Source: Thermanaerothrix sp034436175
GTDB lineage: Bacteria; Chloroflexota; Anaerolineae; Anaerolineales; Anaerolineaceae
Reading direction: 5' to 3'
DNA: 64,000 nucleotides
NCBI GenBank assembly: GCA_964427505.1
Contig: CAYRUO010000005.1
Location: 88,561 to 152,560 of the forward strand
Each line of letters opens with the position of its first letter. The first letter of the stretch is position 1. The notes under the pieces were generated by a model that did not search any database, was not told where the DNA came from, and saw nothing but the letters and a program-made list of their open reading frames with translations. The translations under genes and the position numbers were made by a program. Shown piece after piece: positions 7,559 to 15,834 of this stretch.

Positions 7559-9946
7559 ATGAGTTCTGGTATTCCTTGTATGCCACAAGGTTTGGGACAC
7601 TTGTGGGCAAAGAGTCCGCGTTCTGGGTCTGATTCTCCCCAGACTCTTGTAGAACACACATGGGAGGCGCTGATGCGTTTGAGCGATTTGGCGCATCAGC
7701 GCCCCGATTTGCCTGACCTCAGCGAGCAGCCGCGCCTGTGGCACTTGCTCTTCTGGGCAATCTTCTTGCACGATTGGGGCAAAGCTGCACAGGGCTTTCA
7801 GCGTTTGTTGCGCGGTAAAGAGCGCCGCTGGCCATTCCGTCATGAGATCCTTTCATTAGCGTTTGTGGACTGGGTTGCCGCTGATCTTTCCTGTGAAGAA
7901 GTAACCTTTCTGGTGGCAGCAATTGCCACTCATCACAAAGATTTTGATGAAATTGAAGGTTACCTTGATGAGCAAGAACCCGACCTTGACCCGATAAACG
8001 CTATGCTGGTAGAACTCTCTCGTGAGGATGTTGTCTCTCTTTACCGCTGGATTGAAACCTGCGCTGGGCCCTGGATGGATGCGCTGGATATGTGTTCTTT
8101 AGGGGTGCTGTGCCCTACCTTGCCCCCATTGGAACAAGCCCTTGATGTCCTCACTCCGCAGGTTGTTCGTCGCCATTTACGCCACTTGGAACGAATGTTG
8201 CGAGAATGGGAAGAGGAGTTTTCGCCTGCAACAACCCAGCGACCAGGCGTTTTTCTACGGGGACTAGTTTTACAATCCGACCATCTGGCCTCGGCAGGGT
8301 GGGGGGCGCTGCCACAACCTCACTTTTCTGGTAAGGCAATATTGCAAACGCTGGCTTTGCCATATCGCCGTCTGTACGCGCATCAGCGCATTGCTTCTCG
8401 TACCCGTGGGCATGCCATTTTGCTGGCGCCTACCGGAACTGGCAAAACCGAGGCTGCCCTGCTGTGGGCGGTGAATCAGCGCTTGCCACGCTTGTTCTAT
8501 ACCTTGCCTTACCAAGCCAGTATGAATGCCATGTTCGACCGCCTAACGCGTATCTTCCCCGGACAGGTTGGGCTTTTGCACGGACGTAGTACCATGGCCC
8601 AGTTTCAGCGTCTGATGGAACAATCCTATACCCCTGGGGAAGCGACGAAGTTGGCACGCTTATTTCGGAACCGTGCAGGGTTGGCATACTACCCAGTGCG
8701 CGTCTTCAGCCCCTATCAACTGCTCAAAGCGGCTTTTCAACTTAAGGGTCATGAAGCCTTGATGAGCGATTTTTCGGAAGCGGCGTTTATCTTTGATGAG
8801 ATCCATGCTTATGAACCAGCCCGTTTGGCAATGATCGTCGCTACCATAGAGTATCTAGCACGCTACTATGGGGCGCGTTTTCTGGTCATGTCGGCGACTT
8901 TGCCTGCGCCTATCCGTGGAGTGCTTGAAGACGTGTTAGGTCAAGTTACCCCCATCTATGCTTCCCAACGTTTGCTGGCAGGGTTGCGCCGTCACCGCCT
9001 CCTCTTGGCGGAGGGAGACTTGTTAGAAGAGAGCAACTTGCGTCGAGCACTGGAAGAAGCTCGGCAGGGACGGCGAGTGCTGATAGTGTGCAACACAGTG
9101 CGCCGTGCTCAGCAAGTCTGGCTGTGGATGCGTGAGCATCTTACCCCTGAAATTCCCCTTTTCTTGCTCCATGGGCGCTTTACCGGTCGCGACCGTGCGC
9201 GCAAAGAGCGTGAGATGCTTCGGGCGGCAGGATTGAACCCAGCAGAACACCGTCCATTGGTGGTTGTGGCCACACAGGTGGTAGAAGTAAGCCTTAACCT
9301 CGATCTCGATGTTCTCTTTTCTGATCCTGCGCCGCTGGAGGCCTTGCTCCAGCGTATAGGGCGCGTCAATCGTCTAGGTAGGCGGGAACTATCGCCCGTC
9401 TATATCTTTCTTGGCGTAGATAAGGTTTTCCAGCGCGTTTATCGTCCCATTGAACAAGTCAATCGTACCTTGGAAGTGCTGAAAGAACATTTTGCTGTAT
9501 CTCACGGGAAAGGCGTGGTGCTGGATGAGCGTTTTCTTCCCCAATGGCTGGATGATGTCTACACCAGCGAGGTGCTCACTTTGTGGCAAAGTGCCTTTGA
9601 GAGCGCCCGTACCGATTTCGAACGCAGTTTTTTGCGGGTGCTTCAACCTTTTCGCTCCAACCCAGCGTTGGCAGATCAGTTTCACCACTTATTTGATGGC
9701 ACTGAGGTCTTACCTGAATCGTTATACGATGAATATTTGCAGTTGCATGACAGTGAGCGTGCGCTTGAGGCCGATTCGTTGCTTGTACCGCTTTCCTGGG
9801 GGTTGCGTGCGATGCTTGCCCAACGGGGACAATTACGTGCGGGAAGCCGCGATTTCCCCGATGTGGTTTCTGTTCCCTATGATGATGAACGGGGCTTGAA
9901 CCTTGATATCCTACCAGACTCTCAATCTCTGGAGGCTCCTGATTGA
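7559..9946 (+). CDS. cas3: Cas3 helicase-nuclease, HD domain fused at the N-terminus
   Basis: 795 residues. The HD nuclease comes first: H33, then HD at 71-72 (FLHDWGKAAQ), a later RHEI and THHKD near 122, so the metal ligands are intact. The superfamily 2 helicase follows: Walker A APTGTGKTE near 290, DEIH near 412, SAT near 444 and QRIGRVNRLGR near 600. Cas3 is recruited to Cascade-bound DNA, unwinds it 3' to 5' and degrades one strand. All motifs needed for activity are visible. Its TGA stop overlaps the ATG of cas6. Confidence 0.97.
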   Translation: MSSGIPCMPQGLGHLWAKSPRSGSDSPQTLVEHTWEALMRLSDLAHQRPDLPDLSEQPRLWHLLFWAIFLHDWGKAAQGFQRLLRGKERRWPFRHEILSLAFVDWVAADLSCEEVTFLVAAIATHHKDFDEIEGYLDEQEPDLDPINAMLVELSREDVVSLYRWIETCAGPWMDALDMCSLGVLCPTLPPLEQALDVLTPQVVRRHLRHLERMLREWEEEFSPATTQRPGVFLRGLVLQSDHLASAGWGALPQPHFSGKAILQTLALPYRRLYAHQRIASRTRGHAILLAPTGTGKTEAALLWAVNQRLPRLFYTLPYQASMNAMFDRLTRIFPGQVGLLHGRSTMAQFQRLMEQSYTPGEATKLARLFRNRAGLAYYPVRVFSPYQLLKAAFQLKGHEALMSDFSEAAFIFDEIHAYEPARLAMIVATIEYLARYYGARFLVMSATLPAPIRGVLEDVLGQVTPIYASQRLLAGLRRHRLLLAEGDLLEESNLRRALEEARQGRRVLIVCNTVRRAQQVWLWMREHLTPEIPLFLLHGRFTGRDRARKEREMLRAAGLNPAEHRPLVVVATQVVEVSLNLDLDVLFSDPAPLEALLQRIGRVNRLGRRELSPVYIFLGVDKVFQRVYRPIEQVNRTLEVLKEHFAVSHGKGVVLDERFLPQWLDDVYTSEVLTLWQSAFESARTDFERSFLRVLQPFRSNPALADQFHHLFDGTEVLPESLYDEYLQLHDSERALEADSLLVPLSWGLRAMLAQRGQLRAGSRDFPDVVSVPYDDERGLNLDILPDSQSLEAPD

Positions 9947-10932
9947 TGACGGATTTTCCTCTTACGCTGACCCGTTTACGCTTTGAATGTGTGGCCGAGA
10001 CCCCGCTTCGCTTGGGCGGTGTACGGGCCGGTAATAACCTGCGTGGCGCCTTAGTAGATGTCATGCGCCGTGCTACTTGTCCTTATAGCGTACCGGCGGT
10101 GGCAGGAGTATCGTCGGTACCTGATCCCGAACATGTCGCAATTTGTCCGGTATGTTGGTTAGTGGCTGCTAACGAAAAACCCGGGGTAGAACGGCGAGGT
10201 TACGTACTTACACCGCCTCTTTACCTTCCTGAGACCCTAGCGCCGGGTCAGCGTTTTACCTTCCATCTCACTTTGGTGGGCGAAGCCCAGCGCTACTTGC
10301 CTTACTTCGTCCTGGCTGTACCTGAGATGGGAAGCATTGGGGTCGGGTCTAAGCGTGGACGATTTAGACTGCGACGCATTGTCTCTGAAACTCTAAATGG
10401 CATTGAAGAGGAAGTACTTGCCGAGGGCGAAACGGTAATCCACCCTCCTAGGTATTCGATAACCCATGCCGATGTTATGGAGCGCGTTGACCGCGCGTTG
10501 CAAACCTGGCGAGGTCAGGGGATTCGTGAACTCAATGTGGTTTTTCTGACCCCATTGCGCCTGGTCTGGAACGATCATTTGGTTAAGACCCCCGATTTTG
10601 CAATTTTCTTTGCCCGTATGTTGGAACGCCTGGATGAATTGGCGATCCAGTTCTCCGGAAGTGAAAGGCGTCCTTATGAGGAACGCATTCATCTCCAAGA
10701 TCTTGCTTTGCAGGTACGTATGATTGAAAATGATACCCATTGGATTGAGGTGGCCAGTGGTTCTAGCCGCACCGGGCGTCCTACATGGATTAGCGGCCTG
10801 ATTGGAACGGCGCGCTATGGTGCGCCAATTGAAGTATGGCGCGAACTTTTGCCCTGGTTAATCTGGGGCGAAATGGTGCAAGTGGGTAAAGATACTGTAA
10901 AGGGTAATGGGGTTTTCCGATTGGTGATTTAA
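9946..10932 (+). CDS. cas6: CRISPR pre-crRNA endoribonuclease Cas6 (PF10040-type)
   Basis: 328 residues. It starts with LRFECVAETPLRLGG and NLRGALVDVMRR, the pattern of the large Cas6 group, and has a central glycine-rich loop (EMGSIGVGSKRGRFRL) that serves as the RNA-binding G-loop. Four cysteines within about 35 residues (CPYS, ICPVCW and the preceding ATC) may bind zinc. Cas6 cuts pre-crRNA in the repeat and probably supplies crRNA to both the I-B and III-B modules, since no other processing enzyme is seen. Start ATG overlaps the cas3 stop (TGATG). Confidence 0.9.
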   Translation: MTDFPLTLTRLRFECVAETPLRLGGVRAGNNLRGALVDVMRRATCPYSVPAVAGVSSVPDPEHVAICPVCWLVAANEKPGVERRGYVLTPPLYLPETLAPGQRFTFHLTLVGEAQRYLPYFVLAVPEMGSIGVGSKRGRFRLRRIVSETLNGIEEEVLAEGETVIHPPRYSITHADVMERVDRALQTWRGQGIRELNVVFLTPLRLVWNDHLVKTPDFAIFFARMLERLDELAIQFSGSERRPYEERIHLQDLALQVRMIENDTHWIEVASGSSRTGRPTWISGLIGTARYGAPIEVWRELLPWLIWGEMVQVGKDTVKGNGVFRLVI

Positions 10933-10956
10933 AGTCTGGGCAGAGGAGGTAGGGGG

Positions 10957-12006
10957 ATGGCAATTATTCAGCATCTGATTGTAGATGAATATGGGGCTTT
11001 TATCGGAAAACACAGCGAACGCTTGATCGTCTTCAAGGGCGATGAAAAGCGTCTTCAAGCCCCTTTGCTCCATCTGGAATCGGTTGTTATCGCTAATCAA
11101 GGCGTCAGTATTAGTGCGGATGCGGTTTTAGCATGTACGGAGCGCGGTATTCCCATCTACTTTCTCAATTCGATGGGCGAGCCTTATGCCAGTCTATATA
11201 GCGCCGGCCTGACCGGCACAATAGCCACTCGGCGAGCCCAATTGGAGGCTTACCGTGATCACCGCGGGCTAGATCTGGTCATCGCGCTTGCCATGGGCAA
11301 GATCCAGAGCCAAGCCAACTTTTTGAAGTATATGAGCAAGTATCGAAAAGAGAGTGATCCGACTCTATATGAAGTATTGCGTCTCGATGCGGCTGAGATT
11401 CTGGATGAACGGATCAAGTTAGAACGCCTAACCCGCGCCTCTGACCGTCAAGAGGGGAAACGCTCTCTTGAAGAACTACGCCAGGTGATTATGGGGATAG
11501 AAGGACGTGCGGCGCAGCGCTACTGGGAGGCGATTCGTCGCACTGTACCGGAAAAATATGGGTTCCCCGGGAGAGAAGGACGGGGAGCAACCGATCCTAT
11601 CAATGCAGCACTCAATTATGGCTATGGCATTCTCTATGGTCAGGTCGAGCGGGCTATTGTTTTGGCAGGTTTGGACCCCTACGCTGGTTTTCTTCATGTT
11701 GATCGTCCGGGCAAACCCAGCCTCACCTTGGACTTTATTGAGGAATTTCGTCCCATGGTGGTAGATCGCACAATTATTGGATTGGCCAATAAAGGTGTGG
11801 AATTTGCTCAGGACGACAAAAATCTATTAACCCCAGAGACCCGTCGTATGGTTGCCGAGCGAGTGCTGGAGCGGTTAGATACGCCTATTCCTTTTGAGGG
11901 AAAACGCTATCCCATACGCGCTATTATTCAAATGCAGGCGCGTCACATGGCCACATTCCTCCGTGGCGAGCGAGAAATTTATCAGCCTTCTGCATTGCCA
12001 TGGTAA
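10957..12006 (+). CDS. cas1: CRISPR integrase Cas1
   Basis: 349 residues. Contains the N-terminal beta domain, the catalytic Glu region (GIEGRAAQRYW), and the conserved C-terminal run LDPYAGFLHVDRPGKPSLTLDFIEEF, which carries the active-site His and acidic residue. Cas1 joins new spacers to the array together with Cas2. A strong purine-rich SD (GGAGGT) precedes the ATG. The gene runs into cas2 with little or no gap. Confidence 0.98.
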   Translation: MAIIQHLIVDEYGAFIGKHSERLIVFKGDEKRLQAPLLHLESVVIANQGVSISADAVLACTERGIPIYFLNSMGEPYASLYSAGLTGTIATRRAQLEAYRDHRGLDLVIALAMGKIQSQANFLKYMSKYRKESDPTLYEVLRLDAAEILDERIKLERLTRASDRQEGKRSLEELRQVIMGIEGRAAQRYWEAIRRTVPEKYGFPGREGRGATDPINAALNYGYGILYGQVERAIVLAGLDPYAGFLHVDRPGKPSLTLDFIEEFRPMVVDRTIIGLANKGVEFAQDDKNLLTPETRRMVAERVLERLDTPIPFEGKRYPIRAIIQMQARHMATFLRGEREIYQPSALPW

Positions 12007-12014
12007 GGGAAATT

Positions 12015-12287
12015 ATGAGTGTAGAAAAAGTGCCGAACGTGATCCTTGTGTATGATATTGTGGATGACCGGAAACGAGCCAAAATTGCGGATGCCTGTTT
12101 GGATTATGGATTGGATCGTATCCAATTTAGCGCCTTTGTAGGGTGGTTGGTTCCAAGTAAGCAGCAAGAACTTATGGTCAAGATCAAGCGCATTCTGGGC
12201 AAAAGTCCTGGGAATGTGCAACTTGTCCCCATTTGTGCTGAGGACTGGAATAAGCGCAAGGTTATTGACCAGAAAGAGAAGGCTTGA
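12015..12287 (+). CDS. cas2: CRISPR adaptation protein Cas2
   Basis: 90 residues, normal for Cas2. VILVYDIVDD with the conserved Asp at residue 14 and a DRIQFSAFVGWL strand identify the ferredoxin-like fold. Cas2 bridges two Cas1 dimers in the integration complex. I start at the ATG before SVEKVP. A GTG-type start slightly upstream would add MVREI and overlap the cas1 stop by seven bases; both are possible. Confidence 0.95.
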   Translation: MSVEKVPNVILVYDIVDDRKRAKIADACLDYGLDRIQFSAFVGWLVPSKQQELMVKIKRILGKSPGNVQLVPICAEDWNKRKVIDQKEKA

Positions 12288-12288
12288 C

Positions 12289-12900
12289 ATGCTGGACCTA
12301 GATGATGAGGTCTATGAATATCCTTTTCGTGTTACGGATCTAAAACAATGGGTGTATTGTCATCGAATACTCTATTTTCTGGTTTGCCTACCTGACGTGC
12401 GTCCACGCACTTATCTGATGGAGGTTGGAAAGGAAGCGGGCGAAGAGGAGGAGACCCGAGAGGTTCGTCGCTCCCTGCGCTTATATGGGCTGGTAGAAGG
12501 TAGGCGGGAGTTTAATGTAACATTACGTTCAGCCCGATGGGGCTTGCGCGGCACCGTGGATTTGGTGATCTGGGTGGATGAACCTACCCCTGGAGAAGTC
12601 ATACCTGTGGATTTTAAGTTTTCCCATCACAGTGGTGAACATTTCAGGCTCCAATTGATGGCCTATGGCTTGTTGCTTGAGGAATTTAGTGGCAAGCCGG
12701 CGCGGCGTGGCTTTCTGTATGAGATCCCACTGCGTCGAGCGGTAGAGGTGCCGTTTACGGCAGCATTGCGAGCAAAGCTACACACTACTCTGGAATCTAT
12801 GAAGACAATGCTAGAAAGTGAACAAATGCCGGCACCAACCTCGCAACGCACGCGGTGCGCAGGTTGTGAGTTCCGTCGTTTTTGCAATGATGTGATGTAA
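12289..12900 (+). CDS. cas4: CRISPR-associated exonuclease Cas4
   Basis: 203 residues. The RecB-like nuclease core shows GTVDLVIW (first Asp) and VIPVDFKFS (acidic residue and Lys), followed by an LQLMAYGLLLEE helix carrying the conserved Gln. One cysteine lies in YCHRILYF near the N-terminus and three lie in CAGCEFRRFC at the C-terminus, giving the four Fe-S ligands. Cas4 trims prespacers and fixes PAM and orientation. It follows cas2 after one base and is the last gene of the locus; no array follows within the window. Confidence 0.96.
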   Translation: MLDLDDEVYEYPFRVTDLKQWVYCHRILYFLVCLPDVRPRTYLMEVGKEAGEEEETREVRRSLRLYGLVEGRREFNVTLRSARWGLRGTVDLVIWVDEPTPGEVIPVDFKFSHHSGEHFRLQLMAYGLLLEEFSGKPARRGFLYEIPLRRAVEVPFTAALRAKLHTTLESMKTMLESEQMPAPTSQRTRCAGCEFRRFCNDVM

Positions 12901-13003
12901 GCAAAATAAGCCTTCTTCTTCTCTTCACAACAGTAAGATTTCCCTCTACGCTAAATTGCTTATATCCATATACGGGGATTGACGCTTGGGTAAGGAGCGC
13001 ACA

Positions 13004-13390
13004 ATGGGTACACTGAGCGTGAGTGTGGCGATGAGTGCGTTAATCCCGATTCTGAAACTTGACCTTTCCTGTACCCAGGCTGCGGCGTGGGTCATTGAAT
13101 GTTTGACCCAGGCGAACTTGAGCGTAATTCGAACTTTTAATATGCAATGGCTTCCAAGCGAGGATGATTCCCAAGTGGAGGATGCTGGTCAGGAAGCCGA
13201 TGTTGGCCATCGAGTAATCATCTTGCTGGTTCGGCAAGGAAGCGCATGGGCTACGTTGCTGCTCTTTGGCGAGGACGGTCACACCTGGGTTTCAATTTCG
13301 AAGCCATCGGCAACCCCGGAAAATATTAACCTCGCTGCACTGATTCAGTCTGCTCTCCAATCCGAGATTGAGGTTCAAAGCAATGGGTGA
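13004..13390 (+). CDS. Hypothetical protein, 128 residues, unknown
   Basis: I do not recognise this protein. It begins MGTLSVSVAMSALIPILKLD, has a CTQAAAWVIECLTQ helix with two cysteines, an acidic middle and an alternating beta-strand C-terminal half (HRVIILLVRQGSAWATLLLFGEDG). The start of the fold, strand then CxxAA helix then strand, is weakly like a ferredoxin-like heavy-metal domain but lacks the CxxC. The ATG has AAGGAG seven bases upstream; an alternative TTG six codons earlier is less likely. It opens the + strand group that includes the zinc-ribbon and the TGA-containing gene. Confidence 0.6.
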   Translation: MGTLSVSVAMSALIPILKLDLSCTQAAAWVIECLTQANLSVIRTFNMQWLPSEDDSQVEDAGQEADVGHRVIILLVRQGSAWATLLLFGEDGHTWVSISKPSATPENINLAALIQSALQSEIEVQSNG

Positions 13391-13501
13391 ATGACTTTTC
13401 AAGATTCATCACCTTATTAAAGATGATATTTAGTTCTACTAGCGAACTGATATATGCCATTTCTGGGTATAGATGCCTTTTCAGATTCGTGGAGGTTTAA
13501 A

Positions 13502-13870
13502 ATGCGAAGAGAAAATGAGTGGGTTCTTGTGCTGGTCACCTTGATTCTGGTGTTGGGGGTGATGACCTTGGCTTTATTTTGGGGGTGGGGAGTGCGCGGT
13601 GGATGTTGTAGTGGATGGTGGCCTTGGGGGATGATGGGACATGGGATGATGACATGGGGATTCACCCCGTGGGGATGGTGGGGATTGTTTCTTATGCTTC
13701 TGGTGCCCTTGGGCGTATTGACCTTGGGGATACTTGCTGTCATTTGGGTTCTACGCGGATTATCCCAATCCACCGGAAATACTCCTGGATTGCGCTGCCC
13801 TGCTTGCCAGCGGTCGGTACAACGTGATTGGACACATTGTCCTCATTGTGGCGCGTCGCTTGAGCACTAA
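13502..13870 (+). CDS. Small membrane protein with C-terminal zinc ribbon
   Basis: 122 residues. Two hydrophobic segments (about 8-28 and 58-85) flank a loop very rich in Trp, Met, Gly and His (WGMMGHGMMTWG), a composition often seen in copper-handling or SHOCT-type small membrane proteins. The C-terminus has two CxxC pairs (CPACQ and CPHCG), which should bind one zinc ion. I chose the ATG after GGAGGT; a longer form would add 16 hydrophilic residues. Gene function is unknown; the next gene begins 27 bases later. Confidence 0.75.
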   Translation: MRRENEWVLVLVTLILVLGVMTLALFWGWGVRGGCCSGWWPWGMMGHGMMTWGFTPWGWWGLFLMLLVPLGVLTLGILAVIWVLRGLSQSTGNTPGLRCPACQRSVQRDWTHCPHCGASLEH

Positions 13871-13897
13871 TCACAATCCAAATCGGAGCAAAAAGGA

Positions 13898-14374
13898 ATG
13901 AGTAAACGGCTTCACAAACCACGTCAATCACGTCCGAGAAATCGAAAGTTTCCTGTTTATGCCTATTTGCTGATAGGAGGGGGGCTTTTATTGATCTTGG
14001 GATTGATATTGGGCACAAGGGCGAGTAGTGATAAGGGCACACCTGCTTTAAAAGTTGATCAATCTCAAATAGATCTTGGCACTGTGAAGTTAGGCACCCC
14101 ACTTACATTTGAGGTTAAGGTTACTAATACCGGCGATGGAATTTTGAGATTTAAGGAGAAACCTTATATCGAAGTTCTGGAGGGGTGTTGACCGCCGGCT
14201 CTGACCATCGGTTCGATGGTCCTCAAGCCGGGTGAAAGCACCGTGATCCGATCTGGTGTTTTCATGATGCACAAAGGGATGGAAGGCCCTCACGATTTCG
14301 CCGTGCATCTGAAAACGAACGATTCTAAGCAACCCGATGTTGTGGTTCATGTCCTTTCGAATTGGGTGCCCTAG
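13898..14374 (+). CDS. DUF1573-like membrane-anchored protein with in-frame TGA, candidate selenoprotein
   Basis: Read to the first stop this gives 97 residues ending ...YIEVLEGC, but that TGA (14189-14191) is followed in the same frame by 60 more codons to TAG, giving 158 residues with position 98 undefined. The continuation is clearly protein: PPALTIGSMVLKPGEST, then MMHKGMEGPHDFAVHLKTND and VLSNWVP complete the immunoglobulin-like domain started before the TGA (SQIDLGTVKLGTPLTFEVKV). An N-terminal membrane anchor spans about 19-40. The motif would be C-Sec-P-P, where I recall relatives with Cys-Cys-Pro-Pro. A SECIS-like hairpin directly follows the TGA. Alternatives are a nonsense mutation or a base error. 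The ligand or redox partner is unknown. Confidence 0.8.
14195..14231 (+). promoter_or_regulatory. SECIS-like stem-loop just downstream of the in-frame TGA
   Basis: Lower stem CCGGCT (14195-14200) pairs with AGCCGG (14226-14231). After a small internal loop, upper stem GACCATC (14203-14209) pairs with GATGGTC (14215-14221). The apical loop is GGTTC. The loop begins 18 bases after the TGA and has G in its first two positions. Bacterial SECIS elements recognised by SelB have an apical loop 16-37 bases after the UGA with such a G, so all simple criteria are met. Confidence 0.75.
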
Positions 14375-14407
14375 ACTTGGAGAGGATTTTGGTCTGGTTG
14401 AACAGGT

Positions 14408-15076
14408 ATGACCGAGGTGCACCGACGGCATATTGTGTTGCTTTGCCTCTGGGTGGGATATGGCGGATGGGTTGTGATGCCCTTCCTGGCACCCATCTCG
14501 ATGCACTTGGGGCAAACTGAATTAGCCGGGTTAATCTATAAGATTTATTCATTCTTTTGTCATCAGTTACCCCAACGATCCTTTTTCTTGTTCGGGGTTA
14601 AACCGATGTACAACCTGGTGGAGATTCAAACAGCCTGGAGACCAACTATGGATCCGCTTGTGTTACGTCAGTTTATAGGAAACCCGGTTATGGGGTGGAA
14701 GGTGGCCTGGTCGGATCGTATGGTTTCGTTCTACACCAGTATTTGGGTTTCTACCATCTTACGATGGTTTTGGTGGCCGGGTTCTTATAAGAACTCCAAA
14801 CGCACGGCTCTACTCTTTCTCTTACCTATGGCTGTGGATGGTTTTTCTCATCTGATTAGCGATTTGTCCGGCATTGGTCAGGGTTTTCGGGCCAACAACG
14901 CGTGGTTGGTTGCCTTGACCGGTAACGCGCTTCCATCCTGGTTTTATGCCGGAGATACCCTGGGTTCGTTCAACTTCTGGATGCGGTTGCTTACCGGTTT
15001 ATTGGCAGGATGGGGGATAGCAGGCTTAGTGGTGTATTATTGCAGAGAGTATCCCGGCTCTTTGACCGAGCCCTGA
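14408..15076 (+). CDS. DUF2085 integral membrane protein
   Basis: 222 residues with about four to five hydrophobic segments. The CHQLPQRSFFLFG motif near residue 50 is the DUF2085 hallmark. The usual downstream CxRCTG motif is not obvious: the equivalent stretch reads WSDRMVSFYTS, so one conserved cysteine pair appears lost. The C-terminal half (DGFSHLISDLSGIGQGFRANN) is polar between helices. Function of the family is not established. It follows the TGA-containing gene by 33 bases and probably belongs to the same transcript. Confidence 0.8.
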   Translation: MTEVHRRHIVLLCLWVGYGGWVVMPFLAPISMHLGQTELAGLIYKIYSFFCHQLPQRSFFLFGVKPMYNLVEIQTAWRPTMDPLVLRQFIGNPVMGWKVAWSDRMVSFYTSIWVSTILRWFWWPGSYKNSKRTALLFLLPMAVDGFSHLISDLSGIGQGFRANNAWLVALTGNALPSWFYAGDTLGSFNFWMRLLTGLLAGWGIAGLVVYYCREYPGSLTEP

Positions 15077-15100
15077 ACGATTTTGTTATAGAGAGTAGGC

Positions 15101-15106
15101 TATAAT
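15101..15106 (+). promoter_or_regulatory. -10 box upstream of the response regulator
   Basis: A perfect TATAAT lies 24 bases after the DUF2085 stop. No good -35 is seen at 16-18 bases spacing. Transcription would start near 15113, leaving a very short or no 5' untranslated region. Confidence 0.5.
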
Positions 15107-15138
15107 CAAACATCATATTGGTGAGAGTTGTGGAAATT

Positions 15139-15834
15139 ATGGAGAAGCGTTCGAGAGCAAGAACTAAAATCCGAGTACTGCTGGCAGACGACCATCACAT
15201 TGTGCGGGCGGGAATTCGTCAGTTGCTCGAACGAGAACGGGATATTCAAGTCGTTGCTGAAGCCGCGGATGGTGAGGAGGCGCTGGCGCTAATTGAGAAA
15301 CACCAACCCGATGTGGCAGTCTTAGATCTACAAATGCCGAAAGCGAGCGGAATTGAAGTCACTCAGCGTGTTCGCGCCCATTTCCCTCGGGTGGGGATTT
15401 TAATCCTTACGGCTTATGATGACGATCCGTATGTCATGGCTGTGCTTCAGGCCGGTGCAAACGGCTATGTGCTTAAGACGGCAGATGCAGAAGATCTGGC
15501 GCAGGCAGTGCGCGATGTTCACGAGGGGAAGTCAGCCATTGATCCTCTGATAGCCCGTAAACTCATGTCCACTTTATTTCGCCGTAGCGAACGTTTGATG
15601 GAACCACTAACCGAACGCGAGTTGGATGTATTGCGGCTGGTGGCGCGGGGATTGACCAATAAGGCCATTGGGGTGCACTTGGGGATCAGTGATCGTACCG
15701 TACAAGGTCATTTAGCCCATATCTTTGCCAAATTACAAGTTAGTAGTCGTACCGAAGCGGTGATGCGAGCGGTGGCTTTGGGATTAATCCCCCAGCCGGG
15801 CGAATTCTCGGGAGTTGAATTTCACCATGAGTAG
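15139..15834 (+). CDS. NarL/FixJ-family response regulator
   Basis: 231 residues from this ATG. Receiver domain: LLADDHH acidic pair, phospho-acceptor Asp in VLDLQMP (residue 63), T in LTAYDDD and K in YVLKTADAEDL. The C-terminus is a LuxR-type helix-turn-helix (LTERELDVLRLVARGLTNKAIG...LGISDRTVQGHL). It activates or represses transcription when phosphorylated by the kinase encoded next. In-frame GTG (15121) and TTG (15118) codons upstream could also serve as starts of a near-leaderless transcript from the TATAAT at 15101. Its ATGA-type overlap with the kinase gene shows translational coupling. Confidence 0.93.
   Translation: MEKRSRARTKIRVLLADDHHIVRAGIRQLLERERDIQVVAEAADGEEALALIEKHQPDVAVLDLQMPKASGIEVTQRVRAHFPRVGILILTAYDDDPYVMAVLQAGANGYVLKTADAEDLAQAVRDVHEGKSAIDPLIARKLMSTLFRRSERLMEPLTERELDVLRLVARGLTNKAIGVHLGISDRTVQGHLAHIFAKLQVSSRTEAVMRAVALGLIPQPGEFSGVEFHHE

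Noticed and set aside
12901..13003. Possible CRISPR array after cas4
   Set aside because: No repeated unit of 25-40 bases is present here or in any other gap; the arrays must be outside the window.
14189..14374. TGA-split gene read as a pseudogene
   Set aside because: Only one TGA, intact frame, family-like sequence after it and a SECIS-type hairpin make decay less likely, though sequencing error or a nonsense mutation is not excluded.
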